Shown here: one piece after another, positions 56,980 through 64,000 of the stretch
Layout of the letters: the number at the start of each line of letters is the position of its first letter
Position numbering within the stretch: position 1 is the stretch's first letter
Assembly: GCF_052161655.1 (NCBI RefSeq)
Contig: NZ_CP197418.1
Coordinates: 2,728,001-2,792,000, forward strand
DNA length: 64,000 nucleotides
Direction: 5' to 3'
DNA from: Novipirellula sp052161655
Lineage (GTDB): Bacteria > Planctomycetota > Planctomycetia > Pirellulales > Pirellulaceae
Notes under the pieces: generated by a model
Told to the model about the DNA's origin: nothing
Seen by the model: the letters and a program-made list of their open reading frames with translations, nothing else
Database searches by the model: none
Made by a program: the position numbers and the translations under genes

Positions 56980-59403
56980 ATGCGATTGCCCGTCCTGAAG
57001 TCCTGTATCATCGGTGTGTTTTTAGTCGCTTGGCCAGTATCGGCCGTGCGTGGTGCCGATACACTGCCGCCTGCCAGTCAGCGGTATGACGATGCCGAGA
57101 TCGCCGATGTTCCTGATTTTCAGCGACATGTCGTGCCCCTGCTGGGAAGACTGGGGTGCAACGATCGCAACTGCCATGGCTCGTTCCAGGGGCAAGGAAA
57201 TTTTCGTCTCTCGCTGTTCGGTTACGATTTCCAGATGGACCATGCGGGGCTGACGGGTAAGGCGACCGCCACAGCGGACAAACGGATCGATATCCAGCAC
57301 CCCGTCGACAGCCTCATTTTGCAAAAACCCACTTTGCAGATGGATCACGAAGGCGGCGAACGTTTCACCTCGGAATCGTGGGAATACCGATTACTGCATC
57401 GCTGGATCGAAGCCAGTGCTCCGAAGGTCAAGCAGCCCCAGGAGCTCGTTCGTCTGGAGGTGCAGCCCTCCGAAATTCTGTTCACCCAGGGGAACGGCAC
57501 GGATCAACTTCGCGTGGTTGCCGTCTGGCACAATGGTGATCGCGAAGATGTGACGCCCCTCTGCCGATTCCGCACCAATGATGACTCGATCGCGACCGTC
57601 AATCAGGATGGCGAAGTGACGTCCGTTGGCGCAGGTGATACGCACGTCATCGCCTTCTACGACAATGGCATTGGTTCGGTGCCGGTGATTCGTCCTCATT
57701 CGTCCGAAGGTTTCCAGAGCGCGAAAATCGATTCAAGCACTTCGCCAATCGACCGATTTGTATTCGCAAAACTCAATAAGCTGAACATCACGCCGTCTCC
57801 GAATTGCAGCGACGAAGAATTCCTGCGACGTGTCAGCATCGACATCACAGGCACGTTGCCGACTCCCGATGAAGTTAGAAGTTTTCTGAACGACCACCGT
57901 GATCACAAACGCAGACGGAAAGTCGATGAGCTGCTCGATCGCCCTGCCTATGCAGCTTGGTGGACCAACAAACTTTGCGACTTCACCGGTTGCAATCCTC
58001 AGCAGCAGGCGGAACTCGGCCAGGAACTCTCCGTTCAGTGGTACATGTGGATTCTCTCGCGTCTGGAAGCGAACCTGCCTTATGACGAACTCGTCCGCGG
58101 GATTGTCTTGGCTCAGGGAAGACGCCCAGGACAATCTTACGACGACTATGCCGCCGAAACTTCCGCGTACTTCCATGACCAGCCAGACGTTGATTTCGCC
58201 GAGCGGGAGACGATGCCTCACTACTGGACTCGGCGGAGCATGCAGAAATCGGAACAGGCTGCCGAGGCGTTCGCACAAAACTTTCTTGGGATTCGGTTGC
58301 AATGCGCCCAGTGTCACAAACATCCGTTCGCTCAATGGACACAGCAAGATTACAAAGACTTCAGTCGCTTCTTTGCAAATGTGAAATTTGGCGTCGCCCC
58401 GGATGACCAGCAGCGTTATCGCGAATTGGCGAACCAAGTCGGCATCAGCGTTCGCGGTGATGAGGGCTCGCCGGTGCGAAACGAAGATCTGCGAAAGCTC
58501 GCCAGCGGTCGAGTCCTCCCCTGGCGCGAACTTTACATCAAGCAACGCGACGAAGCGGAAACCGCCGGCCTGTTGCGAAGCGGTCTCGTGACGCTTGACG
58601 GGGAAGCTGATCCACGCCAGCCTGTCATGGATTGGATGAGCAATCCAGAGAACCCCTGGTTCGCTCAGGCGTTGGTCAATCGCGTCTGGGCCTCGTACTT
58701 TCACAAAGGGATCGTAGAACCGCCCGACGATTTGAACCCTGCAAATCCCCCCAGCCATCCACAGCTGCTTGACTGGCTGACGAGCCGTTTTATCGAAAAC
58801 GGATACGACATGAAGTGGTTGCATCGCGAAATCGTATCCAGCCAAACCTATCAGCGGAGCTGGCGTCCCAGCAACGACAATCACAATGATCGCAAGAATT
58901 TCAGCCGGGCGATCCCCCGACGAATGGCAGCCGAAGTGGTCTACGACAGTATCAAGCAGGTTGTGGCCTCCGCCGACAAGGCTGTGGAAGTCCGAACCGA
59001 TCTCACACGTCGCGCCTCGGGGCATCTTTCCATGCGGTTGGCCGGTACCTACGCCATGCAGGTTTTCGGCAAGCCCGAACGTGCGGTGAATTGCGACTGC
59101 GAACGGAGCAATCAACCGACGTTGCTGCAGGCTGTGTTTCTGCAGAATGATCCGATCATCGAACAACGGCTCGAAGACAGTGGTTGGCTCCAGGAAATCG
59201 CAGAGCGGGAAGCAAACGACCGCTCCCTGCCACTACGCGAGTTGATTGAGGAAGCATGGTTAAGATCACTCGGTCGCCAGCCGACCGAGACAGAATTTGA
59301 ACGTAGCGTCGTCCATCTCAGCCAGTCGCCATCCGTGGTCGAAGGGATGCAGGACTTGCTGTGGGCCCTGCTGAATACAAAAGAGTTTCTGCTGATCCGC
59401 TGA
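56980..59403 (+). CDS. DUF1549/DUF1553 planctomycete cytochrome-type protein with Ig-like domain
   Basis: A signal peptide (VLKSCIIGVFLVAWPVSAVRG) precedes a cytochrome-like LGCNDRNCHGSFQG segment, a BIG2-type immunoglobulin domain (VRLEVQPSEILFTQGNG to TSVGAGDTHV), DUF1549 (SPIDRFVFAKLNKL, DITGTLPTPDEV), a CAQCHKHPFAQW haem-type motif and DUF1553 (NRVWASYFHKGIVEPPDDL, WLHREIVSSQTYQRSW). The order is standard. It is thought to be an exported electron-transfer or surface protein paired with a DUF1501 partner, which follows after 33 bases. ATG 56980 gives 807 aa. It lies 61 bases after the M56 gene, suggesting BlaI control. Confidence 0.9.
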   Translation: MRLPVLKSCIIGVFLVAWPVSAVRGADTLPPASQRYDDAEIADVPDFQRHVVPLLGRLGCNDRNCHGSFQGQGNFRLSLFGYDFQMDHAGLTGKATATADKRIDIQHPVDSLILQKPTLQMDHEGGERFTSESWEYRLLHRWIEASAPKVKQPQELVRLEVQPSEILFTQGNGTDQLRVVAVWHNGDREDVTPLCRFRTNDDSIATVNQDGEVTSVGAGDTHVIAFYDNGIGSVPVIRPHSSEGFQSAKIDSSTSPIDRFVFAKLNKLNITPSPNCSDEEFLRRVSIDITGTLPTPDEVRSFLNDHRDHKRRRKVDELLDRPAYAAWWTNKLCDFTGCNPQQQAELGQELSVQWYMWILSRLEANLPYDELVRGIVLAQGRRPGQSYDDYAAETSAYFHDQPDVDFAERETMPHYWTRRSMQKSEQAAEAFAQNFLGIRLQCAQCHKHPFAQWTQQDYKDFSRFFANVKFGVAPDDQQRYRELANQVGISVRGDEGSPVRNEDLRKLASGRVLPWRELYIKQRDEAETAGLLRSGLVTLDGEADPRQPVMDWMSNPENPWFAQALVNRVWASYFHKGIVEPPDDLNPANPPSHPQLLDWLTSRFIENGYDMKWLHREIVSSQTYQRSWRPSNDNHNDRKNFSRAIPRRMAAEVVYDSIKQVVASADKAVEVRTDLTRRASGHLSMRLAGTYAMQVFGKPERAVNCDCERSNQPTLLQAVFLQNDPIIEQRLEDSGWLQEIAEREANDRSLPLRELIEEAWLRSLGRQPTETEFERSVVHLSQSPSVVEGMQDLLWALLNTKEFLLIR

Positions 59404-59436
59404 AGTTTAAGAAACCCTCTCCCGCTGGAGTTTAAG

Positions 59437-60705
59437 ATGACAATCTCGCGCCGAAGCTTTCTCCAGGTTGGCTCCATTGGAGCAAGCCTGACCCTGGGGA
59501 ATTATCTGCGATCTGCCGCCGCCGCAGGTCAGGTCGACGAAGGTCGATCCGCCGTATTGGTGTTCCTCGGTGGAGGGCCATCGCACATGGACACATTCGA
59601 CATGAAGCCGAATGCAGCGGCCGAATACCGAGGACTGTTTCAGCCGATTCGCACGTCTGTACCTGGGGTTCAGATCTGCGAGCATCTTCCCAAACTGGCT
59701 CGCAGTGCAGCGGACTATACCGTGGTCCGGGGCATCTCGCACAGTCTTGCCGATCACGGCTTGGGGACTCGCTATCTGATGACTGGCAACCTGCCGACTC
59801 CGGTGGTGGACTACCCGATGTACGGTTCGGTCGTCAGCAAGGAGTTTCCTGGGGTTCCCGATTTGCCTTCGTTTGTATCGATTGACCGACCAGTCGAAGG
59901 CCCGGGATATCTTGGTGCTGAATACGGCCCGCTCTCAACCGGCGAGAAACCTCGATTCGGCCAACCGTTTCGAGTGCGTGGCATCACGCTTGATGGAACG
60001 TTGACCCTGGATCGATATCGCGCTCGTCGCAAGCTTGTTGACGACATCGACACCGCCTTTGCTGAGTACGAGAATCTCGATAACACGGTTCGCAGCCTCG
60101 ATCAGTTCTCACAGCAGGCGTATCAAATCATCAGCTCGACCAAGTCCCGTAATGCGTTTGATCTGTCGCTTGAACCGGATCGAGAGGTCGATCGGTTTGG
60201 TCGCCACGAGTATGGACAGAGCATGCTGCTGACAACGAGACTGATCGAATCGGGCGTCCGCTTTGTGACCGTTCTGTTGGAAGGCTGGGACACGCATCAG
60301 GATAACTTCAATCAGCTTGGACGTGAGTTACTTCCCAACCTCGATCAGTCGTTAACGGCGATGCTAGATCGGTTGAAAGCACAGGGGCGACTCGATTCGA
60401 CCGCCGTGCTGGTCACAGGCGAATTTGGTCGCACTCCCAAGATCAACAAGGATGCCGGCCGTGATCACTGGGCCCGAGCCATGTGCGCACTGATGGCCGG
60501 TGGCAGCGTGCGAGCAGGACAGGTGATCGGCGAAACCGACGCTAAAGGGGAAGGCCCCGCGGGTGACGGATTTACGCCCGACGACCTTGCTGCGACCTTC
60601 TTCAAAAACATCGGAATCGATCCCAAAACCGAGTACGACGCCAACGTCGGACGCCCCATCACTCTAGTCCGTAACGGGTCTGTCATCCCAGGAGTTCTGA
60701 CATAG
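59437..60705 (+). CDS. DUF1501 protein, twin-arginine exported
   Basis: The N-terminus MTISRRSFLQVGSIGASLTLG has an SRRSFLQ twin-arginine motif. The body is DUF1501, an alkaline-phosphatase-like fold: AVLVFLGGGPSHMDTFDMKP, VVRGISHSLADHGLGTRYLMTG, then VTGEFGRTPKINKDAGRDHWARA near the C-terminus, with Asp/His residues at the expected metal positions. The ribosome binding site CTGGAG sits six bases before ATG 59437. It pairs with the preceding DUF1549/DUF1553 protein in nearly all planctomycetes. 422 aa, normal. Enzymatic substrate unknown. Confidence 0.93.
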   Translation: MTISRRSFLQVGSIGASLTLGNYLRSAAAAGQVDEGRSAVLVFLGGGPSHMDTFDMKPNAAAEYRGLFQPIRTSVPGVQICEHLPKLARSAADYTVVRGISHSLADHGLGTRYLMTGNLPTPVVDYPMYGSVVSKEFPGVPDLPSFVSIDRPVEGPGYLGAEYGPLSTGEKPRFGQPFRVRGITLDGTLTLDRYRARRKLVDDIDTAFAEYENLDNTVRSLDQFSQQAYQIISSTKSRNAFDLSLEPDREVDRFGRHEYGQSMLLTTRLIESGVRFVTVLLEGWDTHQDNFNQLGRELLPNLDQSLTAMLDRLKAQGRLDSTAVLVTGEFGRTPKINKDAGRDHWARAMCALMAGGSVRAGQVIGETDAKGEGPAGDGFTPDDLAATFFKNIGIDPKTEYDANVGRPITLVRNGSVIPGVLT

Positions 60706-60876
60706 ATCAGGCCGTGGTCCATTGATCAGCTCAGGAGATCTTCGAGGCGAAAATGGCCGCGAGATCTTTTTCAGCGTGGCGTTGCCGATCTGCAAGCGCC
60801 GTATCCGTTGACTTAGCAACAGTGACTTGCCAACAGCTTGCTTTGCTCATGGCCTGATTCGCATACCAGAGACTCT

Positions 60877-61557
60877 TCACTTTCGGGATTGCTCGCTGGC
60901 CGGTTCAAGAATCATTGGATCATCCGAAGACGCTTTAGGTAGCTCAGCGTTGTCGCTTGCACACTTTAGAGTCGCTTTGATTGGGAAGCGGGAACCGGAG
61001 TTGATTGTTGGGTGCGTGCCCTCGATGCTCAACGTGCTGTCATCCTCAAGCTTCAGCTGAAACTCACCCACACCAGCGCCGCGTCGGAGCGTGATCTGCC
61101 CCGTGTCTTCAGGAATGATTCGATAGGATTCACGTTCGGTGGATCTCTCCGAATCAGCCGACTTGTAGGAAAGTGTCAGGTGACAGATTTCGATTCCTTT
61201 CATCGCCAGGTACTTCTCTTCGATCTCCAAAATCAGATCAACTTCCGCGACCGATTTTCTTTTAGAGAATCGCGACAGCTGTCCGTCTTTGTCGAGGGCT
61301 AGCGGTGGTGAAGTCGCAAAGTTACCTCGTTCGCCCTGGTAGGATTTACCAGTCCATTTGCCAATCAGGTCAGCCAATGGAATTTCGACGTCCGCTTTGC
61401 TGCTCGGCTTCACAATCGCCTGTGGTTTCGCCGTCGATGATTCGCGATCGCTCGGCAATGGATTCGGTCGCGTGCTCGGTTCACATCCAGCGGCGACAAC
61501 CACAGCCAGCGCAGCAATCCAAATGCGGGACGGCAGGCGAAATAGTGACGTGTGCAT
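60877..61557 (-). CDS. Exported lipoprotein, unrecognised
   Basis: A signal peptide with lipobox (IWIAALAVVVAAGCEPS) leads to a 200-residue mature protein. After a Ser/Pro-rich linker comes a domain with DLIGKWTGKSYQGERGNF, VDLILEIEEKYLAMKGIEIC and STLSIEGTHPTINSGSRF, reminiscent of lipocalin-like or small beta-barrel domains that begin with a GKW motif. I cannot assign a family. ATG 61557. It stands alone on the minus strand, divergent from a plus-strand block. Confidence 0.7.
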   Translation of the reverse strand: MHTSLFRLPSRIWIAALAVVVAAGCEPSTRPNPLPSDRESSTAKPQAIVKPSSKADVEIPLADLIGKWTGKSYQGERGNFATSPPLALDKDGQLSRFSKRKSVAEVDLILEIEEKYLAMKGIEICHLTLSYKSADSERSTERESYRIIPEDTGQITLRRGAGVGEFQLKLEDDSTLSIEGTHPTINSGSRFPIKATLKCASDNAELPKASSDDPMILEPASEQSRK

Positions 61558-61596
61558 TTAAGATCCCATCGTGCATATGCATTCGATCAACAACGA

Positions 61597-61794
61597 CTAG
61601 CGTGTTCGAGTGCGAGATTCGCCGCTGCGTACAGGTATTTCATATCGTTCGCCTGAAGGATTAGATCGAGGCGCATGACGCGTTGGTCGGTTTTCTCTCA
61701 ACCAAAAGGCAAGTCCCAGTACTGCCATGAAGATCAAGAATACAATGAACTTTCCCAGGAAGCTGGACGAACTGTCGCTTCGAGGTTGGTTCAT
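61597..61794 (-). CDS. Small single-helix membrane protein
   Basis: The 65-residue protein has one hydrophobic helix (FLGKFIVFLIFMAVLGLAFWL) flanked by a Ser-rich N-terminus and a basic Arg/Pro-rich C-terminus (RENRPTRHAPRSNPSGERYE). No family is recognised. ATG 61794. It lies 39 bases upstream of the lipoprotein gene on the same strand and may be co-transcribed with it. Confidence 0.5.
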   Translation of the reverse strand: MNQPRSDSSSSFLGKFIVFLIFMAVLGLAFWLRENRPTRHAPRSNPSGERYEIPVRSGESRTRTR

Positions 61795-62036
61795 ATCGGT
61801 TCACATGTCCGCTTTGGTGTCTCGACACCATTGGAATCTGGGTACTGTGATGATCCATGCAATCGCGACAGTTTGAACTGTCAGCACATTTACCATGCCC
61901 CATTGTATTCGATTACAGTAAAGAATCTACGCCGATTATAGATTATAGTAGAGCTTCGCGATTCCGAATCAGCTTGCCACGACAGCGATGAATGTTGGCG
62001 CCGCATGCGATTGAGCAGCCCGAAGGGAGAGCATGC

Positions 62037-62903
62037 GTGCCTTACTGTACAAAATGTGGTAACGAGCTAATTCAGGGCGAGGGCTGCAGGAAATGCGCGG
62101 TGTCCATTGTTACTTCGGACAACCCCGCGGCTGCCAACGTCTTCGCGAACGCTCCCAACTTATTGGACGCGTTTTCGCAACCACCACCGAGCAGCCCAAC
62201 TCCTGTTGCAACGCCTTTCGTCCGTGCCCAAGTCGCCCCTTCATCTCCGCAGATAGGGCTTGTCGCTGCGTTAAGTGACCCGGTGCTGTCTCCGCGCATC
62301 TTAAAAGCGGGTTCGATCGCGCTGCTCAAGAGCCTTGGGCTGACGGCCATCGTGATGATTCCAGGTCTGATCCTGTTGTCCATGTCACCCTTAATAGGAG
62401 TGTTATGGATGTTTGTTGGTTCCTTCTTCCTGATGGCCCGCATGTATGAGAAGCCATGGCGGTTGACGTGGATCACGTGTGTTACGCCAGCGGCTGTGTC
62501 GGGTTTGTGTTTCCTGATTCAGCTGGTCCTGTTTCGGGATCTAATCCCTAATCTTGTCACCCTTTTTTCCGCTGCATCGATTGGAGTTTTGATCGGGTTG
62601 TTTCGAGCAAGAAGCCACTCGATCTACGTCGACAACGGAGCGGTCATGGCTCAGCGCACTGTCGGATATCTGGTGGTATGGGCGATTTGTTATGGAACAA
62701 CGCAGATGTTTGGGTTGTTTGCGGCAACGATGCCACTTATTCGAGGCAGCTTACTTGCCTCTGCGTTTAGCACGTCGATGTTGATATGTGTCTCCGTCGC
62801 GATTCTGATTCGGTATTTGAATACGAGACGAACAAGCAGCTCTGCAGGTAGTCATCCGAATGTTGCTGATGCAGCGGTTATCAATCCAGGAGGCGGGCAA
62901 TGA
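62037..62903 (+). CDS. Zinc-ribbon membrane protein, unrecognised
   Basis: The N-terminus PYCTKCGNELIQGEGCRKCA is a CxxC...CxxC zinc ribbon; a Pro/Ser-rich linker follows, and then about seven hydrophobic helices from residue ~100 (SLGLTAIVMIPGLILLSMSP, IGVLWMFVGSFFLMARM, and so on). Proteins with an N-terminal zinc ribbon plus C-terminal helices are common in planctomycetes, with unknown function. GTG 62037 is preceded by AAGGGAGAG at seven bases and puts the ribbon at the very start; the frame itself is open to 61992. Its stop overlaps the next gene (ATGA). 288 aa. Confidence 0.7.
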   Translation: MPYCTKCGNELIQGEGCRKCAVSIVTSDNPAAANVFANAPNLLDAFSQPPPSSPTPVATPFVRAQVAPSSPQIGLVAALSDPVLSPRILKAGSIALLKSLGLTAIVMIPGLILLSMSPLIGVLWMFVGSFFLMARMYEKPWRLTWITCVTPAAVSGLCFLIQLVLFRDLIPNLVTLFSAASIGVLIGLFRARSHSIYVDNGAVMAQRTVGYLVVWAICYGTTQMFGLFAATMPLIRGSLLASAFSTSMLICVSVAILIRYLNTRRTSSSAGSHPNVADAAVINPGGGQ

Positions 62904-64000
62904 TTCGTCAAGCCCCAATCACCGTCTTAGCGATGCGGCTCCCCACGATCATCGTCCTCTGTGCCGTTGCATACTATCCAAGTTCAGCGATCGCGCAAAC
63001 GAACTTCGATCCTGTAGCGGAGGGACTCGCTCCTACGCGAATCGGACAGTATCAATACAGCACCATTGCCAACCGCGGTAACGTGAGTAACGGCAAGGGC
63101 AGTATCAGCGTAGAATACTACCGGACCAAGGATGGCAGATCCGACTCCTATGCAATCGATTCATTTGAGTTAGACCTTGATTGGGAAGAAGCCTCGCACA
63201 AGTCCGATGATATTTCAGGGGAATTCCTGCCAAATGGATTTGGAGCCAACGGCCGGCCTCCGCTACCTGATCAACAAGCAGCAAAGGTGCGAGACAATTC
63301 GAAGAACCTGCCGGTCTACTATTTCTTTAGCCAGACACATGCAGTCAAGGGAAGCATCAGCCAAATCAATAGCAGAGGGACTGACCCGTTAGATAAGGCT
63401 TCCTTAGATCACATTGCGAATGAATTCATCAAGCGGATATCCGGTCGTGCGAAGCCCTACCCGCAACAGATACTCGCGCTGCGTAATTCTCCTCCGCTTC
63501 GGGGAAACATACTCTGGAAAGTCACGCTGAAAGATAGCCCGAAGTATGGCTACGCGTATCTGAATGTTGAATACATGCACCCACGCAATGGGAAAGCGTG
63601 TCGGCTCGATTTTTGTTACTACTATTCACCATCGGGGAGGGTTAACCATTCCTATCTCAAGACTGGCAACGATACAGTCGCGAGCGAATCGCACTACTCG
63701 GGAGTTCGATGCTATCCAGATGATGATTCTGGGCTCTCGCAGAATGATGTGAATCAACTTGGACGCAGGTTGCTTCCCATCATAGAGCGATTCGCCGCTC
63801 GCCGCCCGAGTCCGACGTCGCCCGACAAACCAACTTCTACGACCCGCGCTGGCTCGCAGCCAACACAATCCGGTGCAACCGATCCGCAACATACGGCAGA
63901 CCTGAGTCCAAGTCTTGCGGGGCGATTACCGACCTCCGATGGAGACGCAACGGCGTCCCCCAATCAATCGCTGCCGTCAATAAATGCTGGTCGTGATGTG
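62900..64000 (+). CDS. Exported protein, unrecognised (C-terminus beyond window edge)
   Basis: Frame open from ATG 62900 to the window end (367 codons) with no stop. A signal peptide (PTIIVLCAVAYYPSSAIAQTNF) is followed by a mature domain with the features PTRIGQYQYSTIANRGNVSNG, DSFELDLDWEEASHKSDDI and GKACRLDFCYYYSPSGRVNH, then a Pro/Ser/Thr-rich region from about residue 300 (RRPSPTSPDKPTSTTRAGSQ). I recognise no family. The ATGA overlap with the zinc-ribbon membrane protein implies translational coupling; the two may form a membrane/periplasm pair. Confidence 0.65.
   Translation, partial: MIRQAPITVLAMRLPTIIVLCAVAYYPSSAIAQTNFDPVAEGLAPTRIGQYQYSTIANRGNVSNGKGSISVEYYRTKDGRSDSYAIDSFELDLDWEEASHKSDDISGEFLPNGFGANGRPPLPDQQAAKVRDNSKNLPVYYFFSQTHAVKGSISQINSRGTDPLDKASLDHIANEFIKRISGRAKPYPQQILALRNSPPLRGNILWKVTLKDSPKYGYAYLNVEYMHPRNGKACRLDFCYYYSPSGRVNHSYLKTGNDTVASESHYSGVRCYPDDDSGLSQNDVNQLGRRLLPIIERFAARRPSPTSPDKPTSTTRAGSQPTQSGATDPQHTADLSPSLAGRLPTSDGDATASPNQSLPSINAGRDV

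Noticed and set aside
57733..59166. A 477-codon open frame antisense to the DUF1549/DUF1553 gene
   Set aside because: Shadow of a well-supported gene with conserved motifs throughout; no ribosome binding site or family signature.

Overview
The window looks like a chromosomal segment of a planctomycete, most likely a Pirellulales / Rhodopirellula-like bacterium. The evidence is the family content: a DUF1559 prepilin-like protein followed by a small lipoprotein, DUF1552/DUF1592 and DUF1549-DUF1553/DUF1501 'Planctomycete cytochrome' modules, a Cache-domain Ser/Thr kinase, a GYF_2 protein, a DUF1080 protein, a BlaI/M56 pair, and a spirochaete/planctomycete-type EF-G. Coding density is moderate, genes lie on both strands, and the intergenic gaps carry many short hairpin repeats. 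Function calls come from reading translated sequence and remembered family motifs; no database search was run.

Layout. 0-4.5 kb: a membrane protein cut by the left edge, a hotdog thioesterase, rpsR and a solitary fusA with a clear terminator. 4.9-10.3 kb: DUF1559 protein plus lipoprotein, a giant FAD/Fe-S oxidoreductase (YdiJ/GlpC-like) and folE. 10.6-17.4 kb: a minus-strand operon of a DUF4129 membrane protein, a Cache-sensor protein kinase and a dynamin-like GTPase. 17.8-24.2 kb: two planctomycete hypotheticals, an argE-type deacetylase and trigger factor. 24.6-31.1 kb: tRNA-Gly(GCC), fabH, a YqgE/AlgH protein, a PPP-type phosphatase and a 1110-residue hybrid histidine kinase. 31.5-36.3 kb: an acyltransferase overlapping an MFS transporter, a YCII-VOC fusion and a second VOC protein. 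36.3-45 kb: a DUF1592/DUF1552 pair, an AT-rich marC gene, a methyltransferase, a NodB deacetylase and a DUF3500 protein. 43.8-48.3 kb also holds decayed gene fragments around an orphan TAXI-type binding protein. 48.3-53.7 kb: a small membrane protein, a PQQ-propeller protein, DUF1080 and a CehA/McbA-type PHP hydrolase. 53.8-60.7 kb: a BlaI-controlled cluster (operator, blaI, M56 peptidase with a four-repeat tail, DUF1549/DUF1553, DUF1501). 60.9-64 kb: small exported or membrane proteins and a secreted protein cut by the right edge.

How genes work together. The strongest functional groupings are (i) DUF4129 protein - receptor kinase - dynamin-like GTPase, suggesting phospho-signalling coupled to membrane GTPase action; (ii) the BlaI/M56 sensor-repressor pair with a palindromic operator and a downstream DUF1549/DUF1501 export module; (iii) acyltransferase plus MFS carrier in overlapping frames, reminiscent of lysophospholipid uptake and re-acylation; (iv) the DUF1592/DUF1552 pair, translationally coupled. 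The most unusual non-coding feature is a set of GTAG-headed hairpin repeats, often paired head-to-head like REP/BIME elements, with compensatory base changes between copies.
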